Positions 17,028 to 25,996 of a DNA stretch of 64,000 nt are shown here, in pieces; the stretch's first letter is position 1, and each line of letters begins with the position of its first letter. The notes below the pieces were generated by a model. It searched no databases and was not told the DNA's origin. It saw only the letters and a list, made by a program, of their open reading frames with translations. The stretch covers positions 1 through 64,000 of the forward strand of contig CAWGOJ010000005.1 of the NCBI GenBank assembly GCA_963824195.1, given 5' to 3'. The stretch is from Bog-473 sp963824195. Lineage in GTDB: Bacteria > Actinomycetota > Acidimicrobiia > Acidimicrobiales > RAAP-2. Both the position numbers and the translations under genes were made by a program.

Positions 17028-19117
17028 TCAGCCCTCCAGCTTGGGGATGGACGCGGTGAGGTGGTCGGGCACGGCGTCGTAGTGGTCGTAGGCGACCCTG
17101 AACGAGCCTCGCCCGCCGGTCAGGGCGCGCAGGTCCACGGCGTAGCGGGTGAGCTCGGCGGTGGGCGCGGTGGCCGTCACGGTCTGGTAGCCGTCCTCGG
17201 CGGCGTCCGTCCCGACGATTCTGGCCCGGCGCGAGTGCAGGTCGCCCAGCACGTCGCCCTGGCACTCGGCCGGGATGGTGACCTCCAGGCGCGAGATCGG
17301 CTCGAGCACGATCGGGCCCGCCTCGGCCATGGCCGCCTTGACGGCCAGGGCGGCCGCCATCTTGAAGCTGACCTCGTTGGAGTCCACCGAGTGCGCCTTG
17401 CCGTCGTCCACCGTCACGGCGATGTCGACCACCGGGTAGCCGAGCATGCCCCCGGCGGCGAACGTCTCGATCACGCCCTTCTCGACGGCGGGGATGTACT
17501 GGCGGGGGATGGCGCCGCCGACCACCTCGTCGCGGAAGGCGAAGCCCTCGCCGCGGGGGAGCGGCTCGAGGCGCAGGTGGCAGACGCCGAACTGGCCGTG
17601 CCCACCGGACTGCTTCTTGTGCTTGCCCTCGGCCTGGGCCGCCAGCGTGATGGTCTCGCGGTAGGGGATGCGCAGCTCCTCGCGCTCGACGTGGACGTTG
17701 CACTTGCGGTCGAGCCGCTCGAGCGTCACGGCCAGGTGCACCTCGCCGCTGACGCCGAGGATGGTCTGGTGCGTCTCGTCGTCGCGGGTGACCGTCAGCG
17801 TGGGGTCCTCGTCGCACAGGCGCTGCAGTCCCGACATCAGCTTGTCGTCGTCGGCTCTGGTGGCCGGCTTCACCGCCACCGCCAGCGCGGGGGAGGCAGC
17901 ACGGGCGGCGGCACCACGACGGGTTGGCCCTTGGGGGCGAGGGTGTCGCCGGTGCGCGTCCCGTTGAGCCGGGGCACGGCGACGAAGTCCCCGGCGGGGA
18001 CGCTGGTGGCCGGGGCGGTGGCGTGCCCGGCGATGCTCTGGAGCGCGTGCAGCCGCTCCTCGTCCCTCGAGCGGGAGTTGACGAGGAGGGCGTCGGGCTG
18101 CAGGGTGCCCGAGACGACCTTGCAGAGCGACATCTTGCCGGTGTGGCTGTCGTTGTAGGTCTTGGTGACGGTGAGGACCGTCTGGCCCGCCGGGTCGGCG
18201 GGGATCTCGACCGTCTCGGTCCCCGCCGTGGCCGTCAGCGGCGGCCGGGAGGCGGGGCTGGGGCACAGCTCCTCAATGAGGCGGGCCAGCCGGTCGACCC
18301 CCACCCCGCTGGCGGCCGAGCAGCACAGCACCGGGAACACACTGGCCGAGGCGACGCCGCCGGCCAGGCTCTTCTCGAGCTCGGCGTAGTCGAGCGTCTC
18401 GCCCTCGAGGTAGCGCTCCATGAGGTCGTCGTCGCCCACCACGATGCCCTCGACGAGCTGCTCGTGGACGGTGTGCTCCTCGTCGACGAGCTCCTCGGGG
18501 ATCGGTCCCTCGCGGCCCGACGGCGGGACGGTGCCGTCGACGGCCGAGCCGGGGGCCGGGGTGTCGTAGTGGGTCGCGGTGTCGTCGAGCAGGTCGATGA
18601 CGCCGTGGAAGTCGGCCTCGTGGCCGATGGGCAGCTCGACCGGCGCCACGCCGGCGCCGAAGGTCGCCCTGATCTCGGCCAGGGTGCGGTCGAAGTCCGC
18701 CCGCTCGCGATCGAGCTTGTTGACGACGATCACGCGGGGCACCCCGAGGCGGGCCGCGGCACGCCAGGCGTCCTCGGTCTGGGCCTGGACGCCGTCGGTG
18801 GCGCTGACCACCACGACGGCCAGGTCGACGTTGGCCAGGGCGGTGACCATTTCGCCGGCGAAGTCGGCGTACCCGGGGGTGTCGAGCAGGTTCACCTTGA
18901 CCCCGTTGACCGTCAAGGGGGCCAGGCTGGTCGAGAGGGAGAGCTGGCGCGCCACCTCCTCGGCCTCGAAGTCCATGACGGTGGTGCCCTTCTCCACCGA
19001 GCCCCGGCGGGCGATGGCCCCGCTGGCGGCCAGCAGGGCCTCGGCCAGGGTGGTCTTCCCCGCGCCGTGGTGGCCCACGAGGGCAACGTTGCGGATTGCG
19101 GTCGGGTCGTGTGGCAC
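17028..19117 (-). CDS. Elongation factor G-like GTPase, one frameshift
   Basis: Bridging one missing base near 17892 gives a protein of about 696 residues, normal for EF-G. The N-terminal GTPase has G1 GHHGAGKTTL, G3 DTPGYADF and G4 NKLD. The C-terminal half has EF-G domains III-V, with a domain IV segment HKKQSGGHGQFG and the ending SFRVAYDHYDAVPDH. The GTPase part is more divergent than housekeeping EF-G (GHHGAGKT rather than AHIDAGKT), which places it with the actinobacterial FusA2 / EF-G-like branch of unclear role. It is monocistronic, convergent with the lipoprotein. The frameshift lies in a C/G-rich Pro stretch and is probably an error. Confidence 0.82.
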
Positions 19118-19195
19118 CTGGTCCCTCCGTCCGTACAGCCGGGTCTGCCCGACGAGTGTACGACCGCCCGTGGCGGCCTGCTCAGGCGGTCCTGG

Positions 19196-20074
19196 TCAGG
19201 GGCGGGGCGGGGTCCTCGCCCCGATGGCGGCGTCGTACTCGTGGCGGATGGAGAAGCGGACGAAGAGGCCCAGGGTGTCGACGAGGAGGAGCCACACGGC
19301 CTTGATGGAGATGGTGCTGCCGAACCGCTCGTCAATGCGCACCGGAGCCTCCACGATGCGGGTGTACCCGAGGCGGCGGGCCAGGACGAGGAGCTCGAGG
19401 TCGAGCGCGAAGCGGCTCTCGCGCAGGAGGGGCAGCACGTCGGCGATGACCCTGCGGTCCACCAGCTTGATCCCGACCTGGGTGTCCTTGACGTGCAAGC
19501 GGAACAGCAGGTGGATGAGGTGCTGGTAGCCCCACGAGTACAGCCGCCGCAGGGGCGGGTAGTGGACCGAGGAGTCCGGATGCCGCTTGCTCCCGATGAT
19601 GATGTCGGGCTCCATGGAGCGCATGATGGAGACGAAGGGGGCGAGGAACTCGGGTGAGATGTCGCCGTCGGCGTCGATGAAGCCGAGATAGCGCCCCCGG
19701 CCCATCCCGAGCCCCGTCCGCAGCGCCCGGCCCTTGCCGACGTTCGTGTCGAACGAGATGCGCCGCACCACGCTCTCGGGGAAGCCGTCCAGGGTGAACG
19801 GGCTGCCGTCGGTCGAGCCGTCGGACACGGTGATGATCTCGAAGGTCATGCCCGACGCATCGAGCACCCGCACCATGTGCGCCACCGTCGAGCGCAGCCG
19901 GTCGCCCGGGTTGTAGTAGGGCACGACGATCGACACGTCGAGCGTCGGGTCGGGGAGGACGGTGATGTGGGGTTGGGGTGTGTCGACGTTCGTCGGTTCC
20001 GAATCCGGCACCGGCCCCTCACGTGCTCTGCCCGCGGGTGGAAGGAGGCGGGGCGTCCGCTCCCCGTGTGGCAT
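19196..20074 (-). CDS. GT2 glycosyltransferase, dolichyl-phosphate-mannose-synthase-like
   Basis: The 292-residue product is a GT-A fold family 2 enzyme. VSIVVPYYNPGDRL opens the nucleotide-sugar fold, SDGSTDGS follows, FIDADGD is the DxD metal site near residue 150, and GSKRHPDSSVHYPPLRRL fits polyprenyl-phosphate hexosyltransferases. It likely moves a hexose from a nucleotide sugar to polyprenyl phosphate, supplying a lipid-linked donor. The ATG at 20074 gives a Pro-rich leader; a GTG at 20012 (VPDSEPT) is also possible. No membrane domain is fused to it. Confidence 0.82.
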   Translation of the reverse strand: MPHGERTPRLLPPAGRAREGPVPDSEPTNVDTPQPHITVLPDPTLDVSIVVPYYNPGDRLRSTVAHMVRVLDASGMTFEIITVSDGSTDGSPFTLDGFPESVVRRISFDTNVGKGRALRTGLGMGRGRYLGFIDADGDISPEFLAPFVSIMRSMEPDIIIGSKRHPDSSVHYPPLRRLYSWGYQHLIHLLFRLHVKDTQVGIKLVDRRVIADVLPLLRESRFALDLELLVLARRLGYTRIVEAPVRIDERFGSTISIKAVWLLLVDTLGLFVRFSIRHEYDAAIGARTPPRP

Positions 20075-20145
20075 CTGTCGGCGAGGCTACCCGACGGGGT
20101 GACCGGTCGGGCACGCAGGGCCGGGCCGCGGCACGGGCGGCGGGA

Positions 20146-20606
20146 TCAGTAGCCGTACCCGCCGCTGTGCGACGTCGTGGTCGTGCCGCCGCTGCTCGTC
20201 GTGGCGGCGCCACCGACGACGATGTTGACGTTCATGCCCAGCATCTTGTGCCCGGGGATGGGGCAGAAGATGTCGTAGGCGCCCTTCTTGAAGGTCACGG
20301 TGAGCTTCGTGCGTGCCCCGGCGAGATGTTCTTCGCCTTCGCATTGGAGAGCCCCGGCCCGGTGATCTCCAGGGAGTGGGTGACCTGCCCCTTGTTCTGG
20401 GCCACGAAGGTGTACTTGCCGGGACTGAACGTGCTCTTCGAGAGGGCGATGTGGAAGTCGGTCTCGACCGCCTTGACGACGGTGGGGCGCGAGCTGGCGC
20501 CGGCCGGCGCGGCCGAGACGACACCGAGCGCGGCGGCGGCGACCCCCGCCGCGGCCAGCGCCGCCAGCCCGAACGGCGAGTCGGCGGGGATGGCGGCCCT
20601 CGGCAC
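20146..20606 (-). CDS. Exported cupredoxin (type I copper protein), one frameshift
   Basis: The first frame gives a signal-like Ala-rich hydrophobic stretch (FGLAALAAAGVAAAALGVV), then FSPGKYTFVAQNKGQVTHSL with the first copper His. After one missing base near 20320 the second frame gives LTVTFKKGAYDIFCPIPGHK and then MLGM, supplying Cys, His and Met ligands in the plastocyanin order. A Ser/Thr/Gly-rich tail ends GGYGY. It is a small periplasmic-side electron carrier or copper binder. A start upstream (MTNIRDAARRRR near 20655) would add a basic leader but needs a second shift. Bases 20607-20888 hold no gene. Confidence 0.72.
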
Positions 20607-20888
20607 GGGGGAAGGCGACCCTGCGCCTGCGGGCGGCGTCTCGGATGTTCGTCATGGTGGTCCTCCATCGCTCTCGTCGCGGTCGTGTCACTGTGGAGGG
20701 TACGGGCCAGGCGAGGCCCGGGATTGGGCCCACGTGGCGCGACCAGGGGTTCCATACTGGATCCGCCGCCGCCCGCCCGCCACCGGACCCCCGGTCGGGT
20801 CGTCTCGGCCTCCGGGTTTCGGGGACCGGATGGTAAACTGTGGTCGAACAGCGCCCCCTTCCAGGGAGGGCGCACGACGAGGAGCTTC

Positions 20889-21749
20889 ATGTTCGACGGT
20901 CGCTGGCGAACTTCCGTCGATCGGACCACGGGTCCGGTCGGCGCGGCACTGCACCGCCATGGCATCACCGCCGACGTGCTGACCGCCACGGGCCTGGTCT
21001 CGGCGACCGCGACGGCCGTCTTGGTGGCCACCGGCCACCTCCACCTCGCCATCATCTTCCTGATCGTGACGGGCCTGCACGACCTCCTCGACGGCCCGGT
21101 CGCCAAGGCCGCCGGCACGGCGTCGGTGCGGGGCGCCTTCTTCGACTCGGTCACCGACCGCGTGGCGGACGCCGTCTTGATGTTCGGCTGCGCCTGGTAT
21201 CTGCTCGACCGTGGGGAAGGCCACCTCGCGCTTCTGCCCATGGCCATCCTGGCGGTGACCGCCCTGGTCTCCTACGAACGGGCGAAGGCCGAGTCGCTCG
21301 GGCTCTCGGCCAAGGGCGGCCTCATGGAGCGGGGCGAGCGGATGTTCCTGCTGGGCGTGGCCTTCCTCAGCACCGTGATCTTCGTGCCGGTGCTCTGGGC
21401 GATGCTCGTCCTCGTCTCCTTCACCGCGATCGCCCGCTTCGTGAAGGTCTGGAACGCGGCGTCGGGTCGCGACCGGGTGATCGCCCGCCGCATCGAGGCG
21501 TGGCGGGAGGGCCGGGTCGACTCGCGCTGGCGGGCCTGGCGTGAGGGCCGCCAGGGCGACGGCGTGCCGCGCCGGCAGATGGCCAGGACCTCGGGGGCAC
21601 CGGTCGGGCGCTGGCGGGCCCGCCGCCAGGAGGCGCTGAGCAGCCGCTCGGGGCGGACGCTGCGGGAGCGCCGCCGCCTCGACCGGGGTCACGACGGGAC
21701 GACGAACGCGCGCCGGATCTCGGGTCGCCGCACCCCGCCGGCATCCTGA
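20889..21749 (+). CDS. pgsA: CDP-alcohol phosphatidyltransferase (PgsA-type, PI-phosphate synthase candidate)
   Basis: The ATG at 20889 has AGGAG five bases upstream. The family signature D-G-x2-A-x(n)-G-x3-D-x3-D reads LLDGPVAKAAGTASVRGAFF followed by DSVTDR at about residues 70-95, with five or six hydrophobic segments after it. The enzyme joins a CDP-diacylglycerol phosphatidyl group to an alcohol in the membrane. Standing directly before the PIM acyltransferase and PimA-like gene, it most likely makes phosphatidylinositol phosphate. The C-terminal ~90 residues are Arg-rich and unusual for the family. Confidence 0.85.
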   Translation: MFDGRWRTSVDRTTGPVGAALHRHGITADVLTATGLVSATATAVLVATGHLHLAIIFLIVTGLHDLLDGPVAKAAGTASVRGAFFDSVTDRVADAVLMFGCAWYLLDRGEGHLALLPMAILAVTALVSYERAKAESLGLSAKGGLMERGERMFLLGVAFLSTVIFVPVLWAMLVLVSFTAIARFVKVWNAASGRDRVIARRIEAWREGRVDSRWRAWREGRQGDGVPRRQMARTSGAPVGRWRARRQEALSSRSGRTLRERRRLDRGHDGTTNARRISGRRTPPAS

Positions 21750-21779
21750 TCCCCACCTCGCTCGCGACCTGAGCCCCGC

Positions 21780-22721
21780 GTGACCGACGCCCGCGCCGAC
21801 GGTCACGCCCCCCCGAGCTGGCGCGACACGGCCAAGTACCTGACCTATCGGGGCCTCGGCGCCGCCATGGGCCACATGCCCGAGCCGCTGGCGCAGGGGG
21901 TCGCGCGCGGGGTGGCCCGGACGATGGCCCTGCGGGGCGGCCCCTCCCTCGCCATGAACGAGCACCACATGCGGCGCATCCTCGCCAGCGAGTGCACCGA
22001 CGGCGTCGAGCCCGACCCCGCGCTCGTGCGCCGCTGGAGCAGGCGCACCTTCGACTCCTACGCGAGCTACTGGGCCGACGGCGCCCGCCTCCCCTACGAG
22101 AGCGAGGCCGGCGTGCGCGCCCGCTTCCGTCTCGAGGAGGGCGAGGACCACCTCCGGGCCGCGTTCGCGCTCGGCCGCGGCATCGTCATGGCGCTGCCGC
22201 ACGTGGGCAGCTGGGAGTGGGGTGGCTACTGGCTGGCGCTCGAGGGCATGCCGATGACGGCGGTGGTGGAGCGACTCGAGCCCGAACAGCTCTTCGAGTG
22301 GTTCGTGGCGCAGCGCGAGGCCATGGGGCTGACCGCAGTGGCTCTCGGCGAGGGATCGAGCGCCGCGCTGCTGCGGGCACTCAAGGCGGGGGAGGTGGCC
22401 GGGCTCGTCAGCGACCGGGACCTGGCGGGCCACGGGGTGTCGGTCGAGTTCTTCGGCGAGCGCACCACCCTCCCCGGCGGTGCCGCCACGCTCGCGTTGC
22501 GGACCGGGGCGCCCCTCGTGCCGGTCGTCGTCTACTCGGGGCCGGGGAATTGGCACACTGGCGTCGTGCACGCACCCGTCGACACCACCCGTGCTGGGTC
22601 GCTGCGCGAGGACGTGGCGCGGGTGACCCAGGAGCTGGCCACCATCTTCGAGCACGACATCCGCTGCCGCCCCGAGCAGTGGCACCTCTTCCAGCCCAAC
22701 TGGCCGAGCGACCCGCGATGA
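21780..22721 (+). CDS. Phosphatidylinositol mannoside acyltransferase
   Basis: The 313-residue product starts at the GTG at 21780. It is an LpxL/HtrB-type acyltransferase: LPHVGSWEWGGYWLALEG near residue 139 carries the conserved H-x4-(D/E)-type site, and LVSDRDLAGHGVSVEFFGE near 210 and LPGGAATLALRTGAPLVPV follow. In actinobacteria with this gene order the family acylates mannosylated phosphatidylinositol at the inner face of the membrane. Its stop overlaps the next gene's ATG (ATGA), so it is coupled to the mannosyltransferase gene. Confidence 0.85.
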   Translation: MTDARADGHAPPSWRDTAKYLTYRGLGAAMGHMPEPLAQGVARGVARTMALRGGPSLAMNEHHMRRILASECTDGVEPDPALVRRWSRRTFDSYASYWADGARLPYESEAGVRARFRLEEGEDHLRAAFALGRGIVMALPHVGSWEWGGYWLALEGMPMTAVVERLEPEQLFEWFVAQREAMGLTAVALGEGSSAALLRALKAGEVAGLVSDRDLAGHGVSVEFFGERTTLPGGAATLALRTGAPLVPVVVYSGPGNWHTGVVHAPVDTTRAGSLREDVARVTQELATIFEHDIRCRPEQWHLFQPNWPSDPR

Positions 22722-23848
22722 GGATCGCCATGCTCTCGCCGTACTCCCTCACGCGCCCGGGAGGCGTGCAGGGCCAGGTGATCGGCCTGTCGCGGTGCCT
22801 CCGCGCGCTGGGGCACGACGTCACCGTGCTCGGGCCGGCCGATGAAGGCGAGCCCGTCCCCGAGGCCGCCGGGGAGCATTTCGTCATCGGCCGACCAACG
22901 GCATTGCGCTCCAACGGGTCGGTGGCCCCGGTGGCGCTGTGGCCGACGGCGTCGGCGCGGGTGGAGCGGTTCGTGCGCACCGGCGGCTTCGACGTCGTGC
23001 ACGTGCACGAGCCGCTGGCGCCGATGGCCGCCTACGGACTCGTGCTCACGGCGCCGCTCCCCATGGTCGGGACGTACCACCGGGCCGGGGTCAGCCGGTG
23101 GGTGCCGGTGCTCAAACCCCTCGCCGAGCTGGTGGGGCGCCGGCTGCAGATCCGGGTGGCCGTCTCGGAGGCGGCGCGCCAGACGGGTATGCGCTCGGGT
23201 GGTGGCGAGTTCGAGGTGCTCTTCAACGGCGTCGACATGGAGCGCTTCGAGTCGGCGGCACCGGTGCACGACGAGGAGGGCCGGCCTGCCGTGCTGTTCC
23301 TCGGACGCCACGAGGAGCGCAAGGGCCTCAACGTCCTCCTCGATGCGTTCGCCACCGTCGAGCGGCCCGCCGTCCTGTGGGTGGCCGGCGACGGACCGGG
23401 CGGCGAGGTGCAGCGGCGCCGGCATCCCGAGTCCGACCGGGTGCGGTGGCTGGGCCTGCTGAGCGACGGGGAGGTGGCAGCGCGTTTGGCCGGGGCCGAC
23501 GTCCTGTGCGCGCCGTCGCTGCGCGGGGAGTCCTTCGGCATGGTCCTCCTCGAGGGCATGGCGGCCGGGTGCGCGGTGGTGGCGTCGGACATCAGTGGCT
23601 ACCGGTCGGCGGCGGGCGGGCACGCCGAGCTGGTGCCACCCGGAGATGCGAACGCACTGGCCCGTGCCCTCGGGGCCGTGCTGGCCGATGTGGTCGAGGG
23701 GAGCGGGCGCTCGGCGCCCCAAGCGCGCAAGGAGGCGACCGAGTACGCACGGGCCTGGTCGATGGAGACGCTGGCCGAGCGCTACGTCGAGGTGTACACG
23801 CGGGCGATCGACGCGTACCGGGGCCGGGGCGCCGCCACGAGGGGCTGA
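22718..23848 (+). CDS. pimA: Phosphatidylinositol alpha-mannosyltransferase-like GT4
   Basis: The 376-residue GT-B enzyme begins MRIAMLSPYSLTRPGGVQGQ, the N-terminal Gly-rich loop typical of PimA, followed by VVHVHEPLAP, YHRAGVSRW and FNGVDMERF. The donor half has FLGRHEERKGLNVLLDAF, then the E-x7-E motif ESFGMVLLEGMAAG. PimA adds the first mannose from GDP-mannose to phosphatidylinositol on the cytosolic side. Position after pgsA and the acyltransferase supports this over a generic GT4. Confidence 0.87.
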   Translation: MRIAMLSPYSLTRPGGVQGQVIGLSRCLRALGHDVTVLGPADEGEPVPEAAGEHFVIGRPTALRSNGSVAPVALWPTASARVERFVRTGGFDVVHVHEPLAPMAAYGLVLTAPLPMVGTYHRAGVSRWVPVLKPLAELVGRRLQIRVAVSEAARQTGMRSGGGEFEVLFNGVDMERFESAAPVHDEEGRPAVLFLGRHEERKGLNVLLDAFATVERPAVLWVAGDGPGGEVQRRRHPESDRVRWLGLLSDGEVAARLAGADVLCAPSLRGESFGMVLLEGMAAGCAVVASDISGYRSAAGGHAELVPPGDANALARALGAVLADVVEGSGRSAPQARKEATEYARAWSMETLAERYVEVYTRAIDAYRGRGAATRG

Positions 23849-23885
23849 GCCCCGGGCCGGGCGGTGGCGACCACCGGACGTGCCG

Positions 23886-23891
23886 TAGGCT
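23886..23891 (+). promoter_or_regulatory. Probable leaderless -10 for the HtpX-like gene
   Basis: TAGGCT lies 9 bases before the ATG at 23901, so the expected transcription start falls on or next to the start codon. No ribosome binding site is visible, and this arrangement recurs at pdxS and ruvC. Confidence 0.4.
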
Positions 23892-23900
23892 GGCGTCCCC

Positions 23901-25088
23901 ATGGCCGATCAGAGCGACAGTTCAGGGACGCCGCCCCGGGGCAGCAGCGACGGCGGTGGCAGCTCTGGCGGTGGCAGCAGCGACGGCGGTGGCAGCAGCT
24001 CCGGCGGGGGCGGCGGCAACCGCAACAGGAACCGCAATCGCAACAGGAACCGCAACCGGAGCCGACCCGCCGGCGGCGGCACCAGCGGTGGGGGCAACAG
24101 CGCCAAGACTGGCGGTGGCAGCGCGAACGCGCAGAAGAAGGGTCAGGGCGGTGGCGGGGGCCAGCGCTCGGGAAAGGGCGGCGCCAACCGGTCGCGGTCC
24201 GGCTCGGGATCTCGACCGCGCCGCGACCAGCCGCAGAGCGCGGTCGCGCTCGCGCCGCCTGCGCCGCTGGCGCCGCTCGAGATGCATCCCAGCCTGGGTG
24301 CGCCGCAGATCTATCCCGGAGAGGTCGCGGCCAACCGCCGCCGGGCCATCAGGTTGTGCGCCTGGACGGCCGCCATCCCCGCGCTGCTCTTCGGCGCCCT
24401 GCTCTTGGTGGCCGTCTCTCCGATCGCCGGCGTCGTGGCGTTCGTCGTGGCGGGCGCGGCGGTCATGTACGGAGCATGGCGGCTCGCGCCGGCTGTGGCG
24501 CTGCGGCGGATCGGTGCCGTGCCCATCGAGGAGCACGACGACCCGCGGCTCTACAACGTCACCGAGGGGCTGTGCGCCACCTTCGGTCTGAGCATGCCGT
24601 CGCTCAACCTCGTCGACGACGACGTGCCCAACGCGTGTGCGCTCGGCCGCGACGCGCGGCGGTCCGACCTCGTCGTCACGACCGGCCTGCTCCGGAGGCT
24701 GGACCCCATTGAGCTCGAAGGTGTGATCGCGCACGAGCTGGCGCACGTGAAGCGGGGCGACAACGGCGTCTCGTGCGTGGGGATCACCCTCGGCACGCTC
24801 TTCGGGGGCGAGAAGACACTGCGGCGCTGCGTGGGGGAGAGCAGGGAGTATCGAGCCGACGTCGTGGGCGCGTCGGCCGTGCGGTACACCCGTGGCCTGC
24901 TCGATGCGCTCCGCGTCATGATCGACGCCCCCCCGCCGGCCGAGGGCTCCCTCTTCGCCTCTCCCTCCCGGTTCGGGTCGACGCGTTGGGTATGGATCGA
25001 CCCCTCGGTGGGCCACCGCGACGACCTTCTGGTGCCTGGGGATCTCGATGCCACCTCGGTGAGGGCCGCCGCACTGAGCGAGTGGTGA
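23901..25088 (+). CDS. HtpX/M48-like membrane metalloprotease with low-complexity N-terminus
   Basis: The product has 395 residues. Residues 1-115 are a hydrophilic low-complexity leader: Gly/Ser runs, then a run of seven Asn-Arg pairs, then Lys/Gly/Ser/Arg-rich sequence. Two adjoining hydrophobic segments follow at about residues 150-195. The zinc site HELAHVKRGD (HEXXH) is near residue 280, and ESREYRADVVGAS supplies the downstream Glu. M48 proteases of this kind degrade misfolded membrane proteins from the cytosolic side. The basic, disordered leader is not usual for HtpX. The gene precedes pdxS by 32 bases. Confidence 0.8.
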   Translation: MADQSDSSGTPPRGSSDGGGSSGGGSSDGGGSSSGGGGGNRNRNRNRNRNRNRSRPAGGGTSGGGNSAKTGGGSANAQKKGQGGGGGQRSGKGGANRSRSGSGSRPRRDQPQSAVALAPPAPLAPLEMHPSLGAPQIYPGEVAANRRRAIRLCAWTAAIPALLFGALLLVAVSPIAGVVAFVVAGAAVMYGAWRLAPAVALRRIGAVPIEEHDDPRLYNVTEGLCATFGLSMPSLNLVDDDVPNACALGRDARRSDLVVTTGLLRRLDPIELEGVIAHELAHVKRGDNGVSCVGITLGTLFGGEKTLRRCVGESREYRADVVGASAVRYTRGLLDALRVMIDAPPPAEGSLFASPSRFGSTRWVWIDPSVGHRDDLLVPGDLDATSVRAAALSEW

Positions 25089-25108
25089 GAAGGGGCGGCC
25101 CGCCCTCG

Positions 25109-25114
25109 TAGACT
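25109..25114 (+). promoter_or_regulatory. Probable leaderless -10 for pdxS
   Basis: TAGACT ends 6 bases before the ATG at 25121, and no ribosome binding site is seen. This spacing predicts a transcript starting at or next to the start codon. Confidence 0.45.
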
Positions 25115-25120
25115 GGGTCC

Positions 25121-25996
25121 ATGACAACCGGGACCTTCACCGTCAAGCGGGGATTGGCCGACATGCTGCGGGGCGGCGTCATCATGGACGTGGTCAACGC
25201 CGAGCAGGCCAAGATCGCCGAGGACGCCGGTGCGGTCTCGGTCATGGCGCTCGAGCGGGTGCCGGCCGACATCCGCCGTGACGGGGGAGTGGCGCGCATG
25301 AGCGACCCGCTGCTGATCGAGGGGATCATCGACGCCGTCACGGTCCCCGTCATGGCCAAGGCCCGCATCGGTCACTTCGCCGAGGCGCAGGTGCTGCAGT
25401 CCCTGGGCGTCGACTTCATCGACGAGTCGGAGGTGCTGACGCCGGCCGACGAGGCGTACCACATCGAGAAGTGGCCCTTCACGGTGCCCTTCGTCTGCGG
25501 GGCCACGAACCTGGGCGAGGCGCTGCGCCGCATCTCGGAGGGCGCGGCGATGATCCGCTCCAAGGGCGAGGCAGGGACGGGGAACATCGTCGAGGCCGTG
25601 CGCCACCTGCGCTCCATCCTCGGGGCGATCCGGTCGATCACGCAGGCCGACTCGGCTGAGGTGTACGGCTGGGCGAAGGAGCTGGCCGCGCCGGTCGGGC
25701 TCGTGCAGGAGATCCATTCGACCGGGAAGCTCCCGGTGCCCCTGTTCTGCGCGGGTGGCATCGCGACGCCGGCCGATGCGGCGCTGGTCATGCAGCTCGG
25801 CGCGGAGGCGGTGTTCGTGGGGTCGGGGATCTTCAAGTCGTCGGACCCGGCCCGGATGGCGTCCGCCATCGTGGAGGCGACGGCGCACTTCACCGATGCC
25901 GAGCACGTGGCCAAGGTCTCGCGCGGGCTCGGGGAGGCGATGCGCGGGCTGGACGAGTCGCAGCTCGGCGAGCATCTCGCCGACCGGGGGTGGTAG
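25121..25996 (+). CDS. pdxS: Pyridoxal 5'-phosphate synthase, lyase subunit
   Basis: The 291-residue TIM-barrel protein aligns from end to end with PdxS/SNZ. MDVVNAEQAKIAEDAGAVSV and VPVMAKARIGHFAEAQ hold the active-site Lys used for ribose-5-phosphate, and IRSKGEAGTGN holds the second catalytic Lys. CAGGIATPADAALVMQLGA and GSGIFKSSDP are the phosphate-binding end. It makes pyridoxal phosphate from ribose 5-phosphate, glyceraldehyde 3-phosphate and ammonia supplied by PdxT. The pdxT start overlaps its 3' end by 7 bases, matching the 1:1 complex. Confidence 0.97.
   Translation: MTTGTFTVKRGLADMLRGGVIMDVVNAEQAKIAEDAGAVSVMALERVPADIRRDGGVARMSDPLLIEGIIDAVTVPVMAKARIGHFAEAQVLQSLGVDFIDESEVLTPADEAYHIEKWPFTVPFVCGATNLGEALRRISEGAAMIRSKGEAGTGNIVEAVRHLRSILGAIRSITQADSAEVYGWAKELAAPVGLVQEIHSTGKLPVPLFCAGGIATPADAALVMQLGAEAVFVGSGIFKSSDPARMASAIVEATAHFTDAEHVAKVSRGLGEAMRGLDESQLGEHLADRGW

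Noticed and set aside
15475..17082. A long plus-strand frame over the flippase-like gene
   Set aside because: Only its last part is real (the lipoprotein from 16579); the rest is an Arg/Ala-rich shadow.
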